Shown: piece by piece, positions 27,896-37,405 of the stretch
Layout of the letters: every line of letters starts with the position of its first letter
Position numbering within the stretch: the stretch's first letter is position 1
NCBI GenBank assembly: GCA_015689705.1
Contig: WVSN01000007.1
Span: 141,120 to 205,119 of the forward strand
Length of the DNA stretch: 64,000 nt
From: Rhodobacterales bacterium HKCCE3408
GTDB lineage: Bacteria > Pseudomonadota > Alphaproteobacteria > Rhodobacterales > Rhodobacteraceae
Direction: 5' to 3'
Notes under the pieces: model-generated
Seen by the model: only the letters and a program-made list of their open reading frames with translations
Told to the model about the DNA's origin: nothing
The model's database searches: none
Position numbers and translations under genes: made by a program

Positions 27896-28572
27896 AGCTC
27901 TCGGCCGAGCTTCGGGCCTTCACTGCGCGTCTTGGCCATGACTTCTCCGACCCCGCGTTACTCGTGCGCGCCCTGACCCATTCCTCGCTGTCCTCCGACA
28001 CCCGGCCGGACAACCAGCGGATGGAATTTCTCGGCGATCGTGTGCTCAACCTCGTGATCGCGGAGGCGGTGCTGGAGCGTGATGCGGCGGCGACGGAAGG
28101 CCAGTTGGCGCCCCGGCTCAATGCCCTCGTCCGCAAGGAGACCTGCGCCGAGATCGCGCGCGAGATCGACATCGGCGCGGTTCTGAAGCTGGGCAAGTCC
28201 GAACAGATGACGGGCGGCCGGCGCAAGGCCGCGCTTCTCGGCGACGCGATGGAAGCCGTGATCGCTGCGGTTTACCTGGATGGCGGATTCACGGCGGCCC
28301 GCGATCTTGTCCGACGGCTCTGGTCCGCGCGCCTCGACACGGTCGAGGCCGACGCCCGTGACGCCAAGACCGCCTTGCAGGAATGGGCGCAGGCCCGCGG
28401 CCAGACACCGCCGTCCTATTCCGAGATCGCCCGCTCCGGCCCGGACCATGCCCCCGTCTTCACGGTCGAGGTGCGCCTTCAGTCGGGCGAGACCGAGCGC
28501 GCCGAAGCCCCGGCCAAGCGCCGGGCCGAACAGGCGGCGGCCGAAGCACTTCTGTCGCGGCTGACGGGATAG
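27892..28572 (+). CDS. rnc: Ribonuclease III
   Basis: Cleaves double-stranded RNA in rRNA and mRNA processing. 226 aa. [12 protein letters not shown] at 41-52 is the signature; Glu45 and Asp49, and Asp118 and Glu121 in [12 protein letters not shown], are the catalytic metal ligands. Gln42 replaces the Glu seen in E. coli, which I believe is common in this group. A double-stranded RNA-binding domain fills residues 155-226. It is translationally coupled to lepB. Confidence 0.96.
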   Translation: MKLSAELRAFTARLGHDFSDPALLVRALTHSSLSSDTRPDNQRMEFLGDRVLNLVIAEAVLERDAAATEGQLAPRLNALVRKETCAEIAREIDIGAVLKLGKSEQMTGGRRKAALLGDAMEAVIAAVYLDGGFTAARDLVRRLWSARLDTVEADARDAKTALQEWAQARGQTPPSYSEIARSGPDHAPVFTVEVRLQSGETERAEAPAKRRAEQAAAEALLSRLTG

Positions 28573-28574
28573 AC

Positions 28575-29333
28575 ATGCCGACATCGCTGATCGTCCTGGC
28601 CCATCCCGAAGGCCGCAGCTTCAACGGTGACTGGGCCCGGGCCAGTGCCGACGGGTTGTCGGCCGCAGGCCACGACGTGATCTGGTCCGATCTCTACGCA
28701 CAAGGCTTCGACCCGGTCGAGGGCCCTGCGCACTTCCCGCCGAGACCCGATGGCTTCGACGTCTCCGAGGCTCATTCGGACGCGGTCGAACACGGGCATG
28801 TGCCGGCGGATGTCGCCGCCGAGATCGCCAAGGTCGAAGCCGCCGATGCCGTGATCTTCCATTTCCCGGTCTGGTGGTTCGGTCCGCCCGCGATGCTGAA
28901 AGGCTGGTTCGACCGCGTGTTCGTCGACGGCATATTGCACGGGTCGGGCCGCGTCTTCGACACCGGCCCCTGCCGTGGCAAGCGCGCGCTTTTCTGCGTG
29001 ACTGCGGGGGCGAGCGCGGCCCAATGCGCGCCGTCCGGCAAGGAAGGCGACCTGCGCCTCGTTCTTTGGCCGCTCGCCCACGCGCTGCGCTATTGCGGCT
29101 TCTCGGTGCTCGAACCCTATATCGCGCCGGGTGTCCACCGCAGCCACCGTCCGGCGGGCAAGATCCTGATGGAGGGGCAGTTGAAGCAATTGCTGGCCGA
29201 TCACCCGAAACGCATGGCTGCAATCGACCGGCTACCGGTCTGGGCCTCGAATCCCGATAGCGACTTCGACGAGCGCGGCAGCCTGAAGCCGGGCGCGCCA
29301 GTCTTTTCGCCGTTCATCCGGCACGAGGAGTAG
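28575..29333 (+). CDS. NAD(P)H:quinone oxidoreductase-like flavodoxin-fold protein
   Basis: 252 aa from ATG 28575. The flavodoxin-2 family pattern is clear: SLIVLAHPEGRSFNGDWA, then DLYAQGFDPV, and FHFPVWWFGPPAMLKGWFDRV, which in NQO1, MdaB and KefF relatives lines the FAD/FMN pocket. Predicted to reduce quinones or nitro compounds with two electrons. It begins two bases after the rnc stop. The physiological substrate is unknown. Confidence 0.88.
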   Translation: MPTSLIVLAHPEGRSFNGDWARASADGLSAAGHDVIWSDLYAQGFDPVEGPAHFPPRPDGFDVSEAHSDAVEHGHVPADVAAEIAKVEAADAVIFHFPVWWFGPPAMLKGWFDRVFVDGILHGSGRVFDTGPCRGKRALFCVTAGASAAQCAPSGKEGDLRLVLWPLAHALRYCGFSVLEPYIAPGVHRSHRPAGKILMEGQLKQLLADHPKRMAAIDRLPVWASNPDSDFDERGSLKPGAPVFSPFIRHEE

Positions 29334-29336
29334 GGC

Positions 29337-30251
29337 TCAGAGCCCCGAAGTCTCCGCGGCGCCGGTCATCAGGTTGAGGTTCTGAACAGCTGCGCCCGAT
29401 GCGCCTTTGCCGAGATTGTCGAGGACCGCGATCAGCACCGTGGCGCCGGTCTCGGGATCGCCGTCTACGGTCAGTTCCAGCCGGTTCGTGCCGTTGAGCC
29501 GGCGCGGATCGATGCGGACGCCCATCGTCTCGCGCTCGACAACTGAGACGAAGCTCGACCCGTTGTAGTGGGCGCGGAGCGCGTCCATCGCTTGGGCGGC
29601 AAAGCCGGGCGCGCCGTGCCACGGCACCTGCACCACCATGCCTTGCGCGTAGGGGCCGACGGAGGGCACGAAGATCGGCTTCACCGACAGGCCGGAATAG
29701 AGCTTCATCTCCGGCAAGTGCTTGTGGGTCTGCGCGGTGCCGTAGATGAAATCGGCATCCTCTGCGCCGGTCTCGAATTCGGCGATCATCGACTTGCCGC
29801 CACCGGTATAGCCTGAGATCGCGTTAATCGAGACGGCGGCGTCGGCCGGAATCAGGCCGGCCTCGACCATCGGCCGGAGGAGGCCGATCGCGCCTGTCGG
29901 ATAGCAGCCCGGGTTGGCGACAAACTTCGCGTTCGCAACAGCGTCCGAATGGCCGGCCGTCATCTCGGGGAAGCCGTAGGTCCAGTCCGGATCGACCCGG
30001 TGTGCGGTCGAGGCGTCGATGACCCTGGTCGAGAGCTTCGCCATCTCCGGCATGATCTCGTGCACGCTGGCGTCCGGCAGGCACAGGATCGCGACGTCGG
30101 CCTTGTCGGCAGCCTCAAGCCGGGCGGGAATCTCCTTCCGGGTCTCGTTGGGCAGGGAAATCAGTTCGACGTCGCGACGGTTCACCAGACGCTCCCGGAT
30201 CTGGAGCCCCGTGGTGCCAGCTTCGCCGTCGATGAATACCTTGATCGTCAT
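29337..30251 (-). CDS. argC: N-acetyl-gamma-glutamyl-phosphate reductase (short form)
   Basis: Third step of arginine synthesis. 304 aa, the short ArgC type. NAD(P) loop FIDGEAGTTGLQIRERL begins at residue 6; the catalytic Cys116 is in NPGCYPTG. I chose ATG 30251 for the MTIKVFIDGEAG start. It converges on the quinone-reductase gene, leaving only three bases between the two stop codons. Confidence 0.95.
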   Translation of the reverse strand: MTIKVFIDGEAGTTGLQIRERLVNRRDVELISLPNETRKEIPARLEAADKADVAILCLPDASVHEIMPEMAKLSTRVIDASTAHRVDPDWTYGFPEMTAGHSDAVANAKFVANPGCYPTGAIGLLRPMVEAGLIPADAAVSINAISGYTGGGKSMIAEFETGAEDADFIYGTAQTHKHLPEMKLYSGLSVKPIFVPSVGPYAQGMVVQVPWHGAPGFAAQAMDALRAHYNGSSFVSVVERETMGVRIDPRRLNGTNRLELTVDGDPETGATVLIAVLDNLGKGASGAAVQNLNLMTGAAETSGL

Positions 30252-30306
30252 TGTCCGATTCCCGTTTCCGTCCGCCGTCATACGCGCAAGGGGCGCGTCG
30301 GTGCAA

Positions 30307-30777
30307 TCAGCGTCGGTTCGAGTCGAGATGGCGGCGGATGGCGACCAGGTCCGGCCGGATGCGGGCGAGCCGCTGCGCGATTTCGGGCGTCACGATCTCC
30401 TCAAAGGTCGTCGTGACGGCGGCGATGGCCTTTTCGCGGAAGGCGCGGCCGGCATCGGTCAGGAAGACGAGCTTGCCGCGACCGTCGTCGGGATTGGCCC
30501 GGACCTCGATGTAGCCGCCCGATTCCAGCACGCGGATCGAGTGCGTCATCGTGGTCTTGGTGACCTGCATCGCGGCAGCGATCCGGACCGGAGTCTTGCC
30601 GTCACCGGTGCGGACGAGATGGTTCAGGATCGAGAAATGCGACGGGTGGATTCCGTCCGGCAGCACCGAGGAGAGAAGGGACGTGGCGAGTTGCGTGATG
30701 ATGCCGAACTCGTTGAACGTTTCGAACAGGTCGGCACGCGAAAGCGCGGCATCGTCCAGTGTCTCGGTTTCGCTCAC
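30307..30777 (-). CDS. MarR-family transcriptional regulator
   Basis: 156 aa winged-helix repressor. The DNA-binding part is HPSHFSILNHLVRTGDGKTP followed by IAAAMQVTKTTMTHSIRVLE and the wing NPDDGRGKLVFLTDAGRAF. GTG start at 30777 overlaps the stop of the upstream nitroreductase gene (GTGA), so the two make one transcript. The regulator probably controls that operon through the inverted repeat at 31940-31974; its ligand is not known. Confidence 0.92.
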   Translation of the reverse strand: MSETETLDDAALSRADLFETFNEFGIITQLATSLLSSVLPDGIHPSHFSILNHLVRTGDGKTPVRIAAAMQVTKTTMTHSIRVLESGGYIEVRANPDDGRGKLVFLTDAGRAFREKAIAAVTTTFEEIVTPEIAQRLARIRPDLVAIRRHLDSNRR

Positions 30778-31916
30778 GCGGTCACCAGCTTCGCTTCGAG
30801 TGGCCAGCGCGGGCTGGCGGGAACCGTCTGACCGTAGCCGATCCGGGCGAGCATTTGAACCGTGCCGCCATCCGGGGCGAGGCGGTCGTGGACCTCGGCA
30901 TAGAGGGCGTGCATCTCCGGATATTCCTGCAGCGCCTGGCTCATGGGCTGGATCCCGAGCCCGCCCGCCGTGGCGGCGAGGTTGATCCGGAGCCAGTCGC
31001 CGCCCGCGCCGATCTGGTTGACGCGCGAATTGCCGTCGGTGATCAGCCAGACGAGGCCCATCGCCGAGCGGGCGTTCGCATTCACCGCGTCGAGGCCCTG
31101 CCGGTAGGCGACGGACGAGGTGTCGCCCGCCGACTCGCGGGTGAAGAGCCCGGCCAGAGCCAGCCCTTCGAACAGCGGGCCGGTGAAGTCGATCCCGTCG
31201 GGATTTGCCAGAACTTCGCGCTTGCCGATGCGAAACAGGTCGACGCTTTCCTGGAAGGTGCGCGGCGTCTCGATCTCGATCCGCAGCGCTTCCTCGGTCA
31301 GGGCGCGCCAGTACGGGACCTCTTCCGCGTCGACCGTGCCACCGATCATCCCGCCGTGGCGGGCGGAGGCGAGGAGAGGCTCGAGCGCAGATTGCGGGAC
31401 AGCGCGGGCGATATCGTAGGGCTCTTTGTTCGAGCGGCGGTCGGGCACGTAAGTCCAGAGCGGATCGGCCGCGACCGAGGCGTCCGGGATGAAGCGTAGG
31501 ATCGCGACCGGGCGGGTATCGAGGCCGTCGGCGCTCTCGCCTTCCGGGAAGAGCGTGCGGTGCATCCGGTGCCCGGACGCGTTCGCCGCCATCTCCGCCA
31601 GTTCGAGGAAGCATCCGAGGCCGATCGTGAGTTGCCGGTCGAACGGATCGGTCTCGGGCAACTGACGGTCGGTGTCGAAGCGGAGGATCGCGGTGTCCTC
31701 CCCCCGAAGCTCCACGATCCAGGGCTGCCGGTTATGCGGATTGGGTGAGAGAATCGCCCAGGACAGCGCGTTCAGCCGGGGATCGGCGTAGCTTCCGGCG
31801 GCACCCCAGGGCGCCATGGCGGCGGTCGGAGTGCGGGTCGCAGCGAAGAGTGCGCCGGCACCGGCTGCAAGGACGACGCCACCACCGGCGATGCGAAGGA
31901 AGGATCTGCGGTTCAT
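30774..31916 (-). CDS. Tat-exported nitroreductase-family protein (Acg-like)
   Basis: 380 aa. The N-terminus NRRSFLRIAGGG is a twin-arginine signal followed by a hydrophobic stretch, so the folded flavoprotein is exported to the periplasm. The mature part has the nitroreductase pattern (ILSPNPHNRQPWIVEL near residue 56, later GLVWLITDG and GGLGIQPMSQ) and the duplicated layout of Acg-like proteins. Predicted FMN binding; the substrate is unknown. Operon with the MarR regulator behind it and a putative operator in front. Confidence 0.87.
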   Translation of the reverse strand: MNRRSFLRIAGGGVVLAAGAGALFAATRTPTAAMAPWGAAGSYADPRLNALSWAILSPNPHNRQPWIVELRGEDTAILRFDTDRQLPETDPFDRQLTIGLGCFLELAEMAANASGHRMHRTLFPEGESADGLDTRPVAILRFIPDASVAADPLWTYVPDRRSNKEPYDIARAVPQSALEPLLASARHGGMIGGTVDAEEVPYWRALTEEALRIEIETPRTFQESVDLFRIGKREVLANPDGIDFTGPLFEGLALAGLFTRESAGDTSSVAYRQGLDAVNANARSAMGLVWLITDGNSRVNQIGAGGDWLRINLAATAGGLGIQPMSQALQEYPEMHALYAEVHDRLAPDGGTVQMLARIGYGQTVPASPRWPLEAKLVTA

Positions 31917-31939
31917 TGCGATGCTCCGGACAAGAAGTA

Positions 31940-31974
31940 GTACGACGTCAGACCAATATAGTGAGACATCGTAC
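31940..31974 (-). promoter_or_regulatory. Inverted repeat, candidate MarR operator
   Basis: Arms GTACGA (31940-31945) and TCGTAC (31969-31974) are 23 bases apart and enclose the -10 region of the nitroreductase-marR promoter, 23 bases upstream of the start codon. Confidence 0.45.
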
Positions 31975-31981
31975 CGGTCAA
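31955..31981 (-). promoter_or_regulatory. Possible promoter of the nitroreductase-marR operon
   Basis: TTGACC and TATATT on the minus strand with a 15-base spacer. Both boxes match well, the spacing is short. Confidence 0.4.
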
Positions 31982-32023
31982 GCCCTCTTTCCCGCCGCCT
32001 GCGCTTCGGCTAAGGCGCTGCAC

Positions 32024-32950
32024 ATGACAGACACCGCACCCACCCCGGAAACCCGTGCCGGATTCGTCGCCCTGATCGGCGAACCGAATGCCGGGAAATC
32101 GACGCTGCTGAACCGGATGGTGGGCGCGAAAGTTTCGATCGTGACGCACAAGGTTCAGACGACGCGGGCACGCATCCGCGGCGTCGCGATCGAGGGGCAG
32201 AGCCAGATTGTCTTCGTCGACACGCCGGGCCTGTTCACACCGCGCCGCCGGCTGGACCGGGCGATGGTCGCCGCGGCGTGGGGCGGGGCGGCCGACGCTG
32301 ATCTCGTGGTCCTACTGGTCGAGGCCCATCGCGGCGTGACCGAGGGCGTCGAGGCCATCCTCAAAGGCCTGACCGAGCGTGGCGGACGTGTGCCTGTGGC
32401 GCTTGCCATCAACAAGATCGACAGGGTCGAGGCGCCGAAACTCCTGGCGCTGGCCGAGGATCTGAACGGACGTTTCGCGTTCGAGAAGACCTTCATGATC
32501 TCGGCCGAGAAGGGGTACGGCGTGGACGATCTGCGCGCCTGGCTTGCCGAACGGATGCCAGCGGGGCAGTGGCTCTACCCCGAGGACCAGATCGCAGACC
32601 TTCCGATGCGGATGATCGCGGCCGAGATGACGCGGGAGAAGCTGACGCTGCGGCTCCACCAGGAACTGCCCTACCAGCTGACGGTCGAGACCGAGAACTG
32701 GGAAGAGCGCGACGACGGCTCGGCCCGGATCGACCAGATCGTCTATGTCGCCCGCGACGGCCACAAGGGCATCGTCCTCGGCAAGAAGGGCGAGACGATC
32801 AAGGCAGTGTCGAAAGCGTCGCGCGAGGAGCTCGAGGAGTTCCTTGGCCGGCGCGTCCACCTGTTCCTGCAGGTGAAGGTGCGGCCCAATTGGCTCGAGG
32901 AAGCCGAGCGCTATTCCGAGATGGGGCTCGACTTCCGGGACGGGGCATGA
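32024..32950 (+). CDS. era: GTPase Era
   Basis: Ribosome-assembly GTPase that binds the 3' end of 16S rRNA. 308 aa. G1 GEPNAGKS at 19-26, G3 DTPG, G4 NKID, and the C-terminal KH domain with GHKGIVLGKKGETIK. ATG 32024 gives the standard start. The stop overlaps the ATG of the next gene (ATGA). Era, DUF1491 and recO in one area is a usual arrangement in this group. Confidence 0.96.
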   Translation: MTDTAPTPETRAGFVALIGEPNAGKSTLLNRMVGAKVSIVTHKVQTTRARIRGVAIEGQSQIVFVDTPGLFTPRRRLDRAMVAAAWGGAADADLVVLLVEAHRGVTEGVEAILKGLTERGGRVPVALAINKIDRVEAPKLLALAEDLNGRFAFEKTFMISAEKGYGVDDLRAWLAERMPAGQWLYPEDQIADLPMRMIAAEMTREKLTLRLHQELPYQLTVETENWEERDDGSARIDQIVYVARDGHKGIVLGKKGETIKAVSKASREELEEFLGRRVHLFLQVKVRPNWLEEAERYSEMGLDFRDGA

Positions 32951-33282
32951 GCGGGCCGCGGCTGACCGCGGAGTTCTGGGTTCAGGCCTATCTTGCGCGG
33001 CTCAGACTGGCCGATCTGCCGGCTTTCGTGGTGGCGCGCGGTGACGGGACGGCCGGTGCCGTGCTGGTCAAGCTCAACACGCTCGACGGCAAGGCACGTG
33101 CCTTCCAGCGCAGTTTCGACCCGATGACCGGCGCGCGGGCCTGGATGGTTCTGGCCGACGGCGAGGAGACGGAAGTCGACGCCGCCATCGCCCGGCAGCG
33201 GGATTTCGATCCCGATCTCTGGGTGATCGAAGTCGAGGACCGTGACGGCCGGCATCTCCTCGACGAGCCGGGTCTCGACTAG
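32947..33282 (+). CDS. DUF1491 protein
   Basis: 111 aa soluble protein. The pattern [20 protein letters not shown] followed by [14 protein letters not shown] and a C-terminal [20 protein letters not shown] is that of DUF1491, found next to era in alphaproteobacteria. ATG overlaps the era stop. The stop TAG lies in a CTAG shared with the opposite gene. Function unknown. Confidence 0.85.
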   Translation: MSGPRLTAEFWVQAYLARLRLADLPAFVVARGDGTAGAVLVKLNTLDGKARAFQRSFDPMTGARAWMVLADGEETEVDAAIARQRDFDPDLWVIEVEDRDGRHLLDEPGLD

Positions 33283-33893
33283 CGCTCGATGAGGCGAGCA
33301 TAGGCAACCAGCGCGCAGCCCGCCATGAAGTAGACCCCCGTGAACTCCACGATGTTGATCAGTACCGGCTGCCAGCCGATCGCGAGCGGATCGAGGAACG
33401 GGTAGGGAAATGCCCCCTCGAGACCGCCGCGGGTCAGGGCGTAAGCCGTGTAGAGAACCGGCCACCAGGCCAGGCCCGGGACATGCCGGAGCGACAGCCG
33501 TGTCTTCGGAGCGAAGACGAACCACCAGATGGCGACCAGCACGGGCACCACGATGTGAAACCCGCGATCGGCCAGCGTGCCGAGACCGTCAAGGTCGCGC
33601 AAGCCGCGCAGCAACAGGTGGTAGACCGCCGTCAGGAAGAGATCCGACAGGGTGATCTGCGCCAGCCACTTTGTCCGCGGATTGCTGAGCCCGACCGAGA
33701 TTGCGCCGAAGGTCAGGGCGACAAGAGCTGTCGTCAGGATGGTGAAGTAGCGCGTCATAGTGAACACGGCCTCGAACGCCCCGAGCCCGAGGCGCAGAGT
33801 CAGATCGAGGGCCTGCGCCGCAAGCGACGCAAAGGCAAGCAGCGCGATTGCCCCGGCCAGGGCACGCGCGGGACCCGAGGCCGGCGCAACCAT
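33279..33893 (-). CDS. Pr6Pr-family integral membrane protein
   Basis: 204 aa with six hydrophobic segments. [37 protein letters not shown] and [13 protein letters not shown] are typical of the Pr6Pr family (distant FAR-17a/AIG1 relatives). Starts divergently from recO and ends in CTAG with the DUF1491 gene. Some eukaryotic relatives hydrolyse lipid esters; nothing here proves that. Confidence 0.82.
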   Translation of the reverse strand: MVAPASGPARALAGAIALLAFASLAAQALDLTLRLGLGAFEAVFTMTRYFTILTTALVALTFGAISVGLSNPRTKWLAQITLSDLFLTAVYHLLLRGLRDLDGLGTLADRGFHIVVPVLVAIWWFVFAPKTRLSLRHVPGLAWWPVLYTAYALTRGGLEGAFPYPFLDPLAIGWQPVLINIVEFTGVYFMAGCALVAYARLIER

Positions 33894-33977
33894 TTCGAGA
33901 TCGTGCACGGGCTGCCTGATTCCGGCAAGGCATTCGGGCGCTTCACGGCGCGGTGCGGCTCGGGTAGAGCCGATGGC

Positions 33978-34685
33978 ATGGAATGGCGTGAGGAAGGCGT
34001 GCTTCTTGCCGTGCACCCGCATGGTGAGAGCGGCGCGATCATCGAGGTCTTCACGGCCGGGACCGGCCGCTACGCAGGGCTCGTCAGGGGCGGTGCCTCC
34101 CGCCGGCTCGCGCCCGTCCTGCAGCCCGGTGCGCAGCTCGATGCGGCGTGGCGCGCGCGGCTGAGTGAGCATCTGGGGCAATTCACAGTCGAACCTGTGC
34201 GGTCGCGTGCAGGTGCGTTGCTCGGCGACCGGATCGGGCTCGCCGGGCTCTCGGCGATCACGGCGCTGCTGTCGTTCTGCCTGCCCGAACGGGTCGCCTA
34301 TCCTGCGCTCTACGCCCGCAGCGTTGCGCTGCTGGACGGGATCGGGGCCGAAGGCTGGGGCCTGGCCTATCTGGGCTGGGAACGCGCATTGCTCGAGGAG
34401 ATGGGCTTTGGCCTCGACCTGACGCGCTGCGCGGTGACCGGGTCGACCGAGGACCTTGCTTTCGTCTCGCCGCGCACCGGCCGCGCGGTCAGCCGTTCCG
34501 CCGCGGGCGAATGGGCCGGCCGCCTCCTGCCGCTGCCCGAGAGCCTGCGCGGCGGCGAGGCGGGACTGGCCGAAGGATTGCAGGTCACCGGGCACTTCCT
34601 GCACGGAGCACTGGCCGCCTCGCTTGGCGACCGCCCATTACCGGCAGCGCGCGACCGGCTCGCCACGCTGCTGTCGCGGGTCTAG
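33978..34685 (+). CDS. recO: DNA repair protein RecO
   Basis: Works with RecF and RecR to load RecA on gapped DNA. 235 aa, starting [20 protein letters not shown] as other RecO proteins; the N-terminal OB fold is followed by a helical domain with [22 protein letters not shown], which stands in the zinc-finger region but keeps only one Cys, a frequent state in alphaproteobacteria. Confidence 0.94.
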   Translation: MEWREEGVLLAVHPHGESGAIIEVFTAGTGRYAGLVRGGASRRLAPVLQPGAQLDAAWRARLSEHLGQFTVEPVRSRAGALLGDRIGLAGLSAITALLSFCLPERVAYPALYARSVALLDGIGAEGWGLAYLGWERALLEEMGFGLDLTRCAVTGSTEDLAFVSPRTGRAVSRSAAGEWAGRLLPLPESLRGGEAGLAEGLQVTGHFLHGALAASLGDRPLPAARDRLATLLSRV

Positions 34686-35215
34686 AGGTCGACGCCTTCA
34701 GGTTCGGTCAGCAGCGCACGTTCCGACAGCCAGGGATGGTACCTCAGCGCCTCTCGCAGCGTGTTCTGCGCAGCGTCGGTTTCGTCCTGCATCATCAGGA
34801 TCATCGCCTTGCCGCTGAGCGCTCCGAAATGACGCGGCTCCAGCGCCAGCACTTCCTCGACGTCTGCGAGCGAAGCCTCGAGATCCCCGGCCATGAAATA
34901 CATCGTCGCGCGCTGATTCCAGGCTTCGGCGTAGTCGGGCCAGCCCTCGATCAGCTGGTCGAGCACCGCAATGGCGCCGCTCGTATCGCCGACCGCACGC
35001 CGGTCGAGAGCCTCGTCCAGAAGCTCCTGCGACTGGTCGTCCGGCGCGGTCAGCCAGTGCTGCCAGATCAGTTCGGACAAAAGTCGCGCCTCGCCCTCGG
35101 ACTGGGAATGGGCCAGTTGCGTCATCAGTTCCTCGTATTCCGCATCGCCGGACTGGGCGAGGGCAGGGAACGCGAGGGCGAAAGCCGTCAGAGCGGCGAG
35201 GATGTGTCTCAGCAT
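34682..35215 (-). CDS. Periplasmic TPR-repeat protein
   Basis: 177 aa with a Sec signal ([20 protein letters not shown]) and two to three TPR motifs between residues about 70 and 165 ([40 protein letters not shown]). A protein-binding scaffold in the periplasm is likely; the partner is unknown. It is the last gene of a minus-strand series running from mcd. Confidence 0.85.
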   Translation of the reverse strand: MLRHILAALTAFALAFPALAQSGDAEYEELMTQLAHSQSEGEARLLSELIWQHWLTAPDDQSQELLDEALDRRAVGDTSGAIAVLDQLIEGWPDYAEAWNQRATMYFMAGDLEASLADVEEVLALEPRHFGALSGKAMILMMQDETDAAQNTLREALRYHPWLSERALLTEPEGVDL

Positions 35216-35248
35216 GGACGCAATGCTGGTACCGTGAGGGGCCGCCGG

Positions 35249-35794
35249 TCAAGAGATTAGCGGGTACCTCTCGAGTTCGTCATGGCGCGCCCCGCCGGGG
35301 CCGAGCGTGGATTCGTAGAGCACCATTTCGGCCGCGTCGAAGCCGGGGATCGCAGCTGTTCCGAAGGCCGACAGAAAGGTCTGCATCTTCACCTTCTGCT
35401 CGGGACTGGCGGCGCGGGACATCCGCAGGAGCGTGACATGCGGCCGGAACCGCCTGCGCGGAAGTTCGAGCCCGGCCGAGCGCAGCCGCGCCTCGGCCCG
35501 TGATTGCAGGTCGATGAGCCCGGGATCCGGCGCGACGGTCGCCGCCAGTAGCCCGCGTTCCACCGGTCCGAACCCGGCAAGCCCGGAGAACTCGACCCGG
35601 ACCGGGGGCGACCGCAGAGAGGACAGCGCATCGTGCACAGGTTCCTCGAGATCGGTCGGCAGATCCTCGATGAAAACCAGCGTCAGATGCAGGTTCTCTT
35701 CGGGCACCGGGCGGCCGAACGGTGCCGAGCGTTGCAGACGCGCGATGGCCTCCGCCGCGGGGTCGGGCACGTCGAGCGCGAGGAAGGCACGCAT
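35249..35794 (-). CDS. thpR: RNA 2',3'-cyclic phosphodiesterase
   Basis: 2H phosphoesterase of 181 aa with the two catalytic HxTx motifs, HLTL (in ENLHLTLVFI) and HVTL (in RFRPHVTLLRM). Opens 2',3'-cyclic phosphates on RNA ends to 2'-phosphates. It begins four bases after the stop of the peroxiredoxin-like gene on the same strand. Confidence 0.92.
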   Translation of the reverse strand: MRAFLALDVPDPAAEAIARLQRSAPFGRPVPEENLHLTLVFIEDLPTDLEEPVHDALSSLRSPPVRVEFSGLAGFGPVERGLLAATVAPDPGLIDLQSRAEARLRSAGLELPRRRFRPHVTLLRMSRAASPEQKVKMQTFLSAFGTAAIPGFDAAEMVLYESTLGPGGARHDELERYPLIS

Positions 35795-35798
35795 TGGC

Positions 35799-36311
35799 TC
35801 AGGCGGTGCCGCGGGCGGGGTAGCCGGCCGCGACGCGCGGGATGCGCTCCAGCAGGAGATCGAGATCGGGCCGGGCGAAGGGCATGGTCGCCACGTCGAT
35901 GAGATAGAGCCGCCCGTCTGGCCGGACCCAGAACAGCCCCGGTTCCGGGAAGAGCGGCAGTTCGGTGTCCCGGATCGCCTCGGTCAGCCAAAGGCCCCAG
36001 GATCGCGCAGTGTCCGCGGTCATGCCGTAGCCCACACGCAGTCGGTCGAGACCCCACTCGGCCTTGGCCTGTTCGGCGCGGTCCTGCGGGTCCATTGACA
36101 CGACGACAAGGCTCGCCCCCGCCGCTTCGAAGGTCGGGGCGAGCCGGTTGAGCCGGCCGAGATAGGTCCTGCAGATCGGGCAATGGAGCCCGCGATAGAC
36201 GACAATCATGGTCACGTCGGCCCCGGTTTCGTCCGCGAGATCGAAGCTCCCGCCCCCAACCAGCGGTACCGTGAGGCCGGGGGCAGGCTGGTCGGGCATG
36301 AGACGGGTCAT
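35799..36311 (-). CDS. Peroxiredoxin-like (AhpC/TSA) protein
   Basis: 170 aa thioredoxin-fold protein. RGLHCPICRTYLGRL contains a CPIC pair where peroxiredoxins have the peroxidatic Cys, and SMDPQDRAEQAKAEWGLDRL follows as in AhpC/TSA-like proteins. The usual Thr of the peroxiredoxin PxxxTxxC motif is not present, so a thiol-disulfide role rather than peroxidase activity is possible. ATG 36311 chosen; a longer in-frame start exists. Confidence 0.82.
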   Translation of the reverse strand: MTRLMPDQPAPGLTVPLVGGGSFDLADETGADVTMIVVYRGLHCPICRTYLGRLNRLAPTFEAAGASLVVVSMDPQDRAEQAKAEWGLDRLRVGYGMTADTARSWGLWLTEAIRDTELPLFPEPGLFWVRPDGRLYLIDVATMPFARPDLDLLLERIPRVAAGYPARGTA

Positions 36312-36345
36312 CGGGCGTGCTCCGGTCGCGGTTGTCGGGCTGACC

Positions 36346-37371
36346 CTAGGCCGCCTTTCGGGCGACGTCACCCTCCCGCGAGAGGATCGCCGCCGCAGCC
36401 CGGTCGAGCGCCGTTTCCGCCGGCGTGAAGTCGATACCGAGTACGGATCTGGCCTGAGTGTTGTCGAAGGTCGGATAGACTCCGATGCCCGGCAGCACAG
36501 TCCGGATTGACGGATCGGCGAGCGACAGCAGCCGCAGCAGCCATTTCGGCGCGACGCCCGTCGCTATCTTCCGGTCCGGATGCGCCGCCTTCAGATGCCG
36601 CGCCATCTGCGGCATCGTCATCGTGCCGGCTGAGGCGATGAAGCGTTTGCCCTCGGCTTCGGGTGTCGTCAGCGCGCGGACATGCATAGCCGAGACATCG
36701 GCCACGTCGACCACGCCGAAGCCGATATCGGGCACCATCGGGTCCTTCCCGCCGAGCACGCGCTCCACGAGGCCGAGCGACGTGCCGGTATGCGGATCGA
36801 GCGGTTCGCCGAGGACAAGCGCGGGGTTGATGGTCGTCAGGCGGATCTGTGGGTGCTCCGCCACGAAGTCCCATGCCGCCCTCTCGGCCAGCGTCTTCGA
36901 CTGGTAATAGGCCGTCGCCCGCGGATGGCCCGGGTCGGTCCAGTTCGCCTCGGACCACGGCATCGGATCGTCCTGAGCCTCGATGGCGACGACGGAAGAG
37001 GTCATCACGACGCGGGTGACGCCAGCGGCCTCCGCGGCGCGGAGCGCGCGAAGCGTTCCATCGACTGCGGGGCGGATCAGATCTTCGTCGTTCTTCGGCT
37101 GCGTCATCGGAAAGGGCGAAGCGGTGTGGACGAGCGCGTCGACCCCGTCCATCGCTTCGGGCCAGCCGTCATCCTTTGTCAGGTCGAGCGTCACGAATGT
37201 CAGGCGGTCGAGCACCGAAGCGTCAGCCAGCTTTGGCGCGATGGCGTTCCGCACCTCTTCAGCCCGCCCCGGGCTGCGCAGTGACCCGCGAACTCTATGT
37301 CCCGCGTCGAGCAGATCGAGCGCTATTCGCTTGGCGATGAAGCCGGTGGTTCCGGTAAGAAGAACGTGCAT
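36346..37371 (-). CDS. NAD-dependent epimerase/reductase (dihydroflavonol-4-reductase-like SDR)
   Basis: 341 aa extended SDR. The cofactor loop is LLTGTTGFIAKRIA at residues 4-17 and the catalytic pair is in YYQSK; HTASPFP is also typical of DFR-like reductases. Probably reduces an aldehyde or ketone with NADPH. No Shine-Dalgarno sequence is visible: the leader reads AACCTCCCC before ATG. A promoter-like element and a perfect 21-bp palindrome lie just upstream, so this gene is likely controlled separately from mcd. Confidence 0.9.
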   Translation of the reverse strand: MHVLLTGTTGFIAKRIALDLLDAGHRVRGSLRSPGRAEEVRNAIAPKLADASVLDRLTFVTLDLTKDDGWPEAMDGVDALVHTASPFPMTQPKNDEDLIRPAVDGTLRALRAAEAAGVTRVVMTSSVVAIEAQDDPMPWSEANWTDPGHPRATAYYQSKTLAERAAWDFVAEHPQIRLTTINPALVLGEPLDPHTGTSLGLVERVLGGKDPMVPDIGFGVVDVADVSAMHVRALTTPEAEGKRFIASAGTMTMPQMARHLKAAHPDRKIATGVAPKWLLRLLSLADPSIRTVLPGIGVYPTFDNTQARSVLGIDFTPAETALDRAAAAILSREGDVARKAA

Positions 37372-37382
37372 GGGGAGGTTCG

Positions 37383-37403
37383 CATGTTAGAAGTTCTAAC
37401 ATG
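37383..37403 (-). promoter_or_regulatory. Perfect 21-bp palindrome, candidate operator of the SDR gene
   Basis: Arms CATGTTAGAA and TTCTAACATG meet around a single central base. It begins 12 bases upstream of the SDR start codon and lies immediately downstream of a -10-like box, where bound repressor would block transcription. Confidence 0.65.
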
Positions 37404-37405
37404 TG

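Noticed and set aside
29333..29345. Small hairpin GGGCT / AGCCC between the quinone-reductase and argC stops
   Set aside because: Only five pairs with a three-base loop and no U-run.
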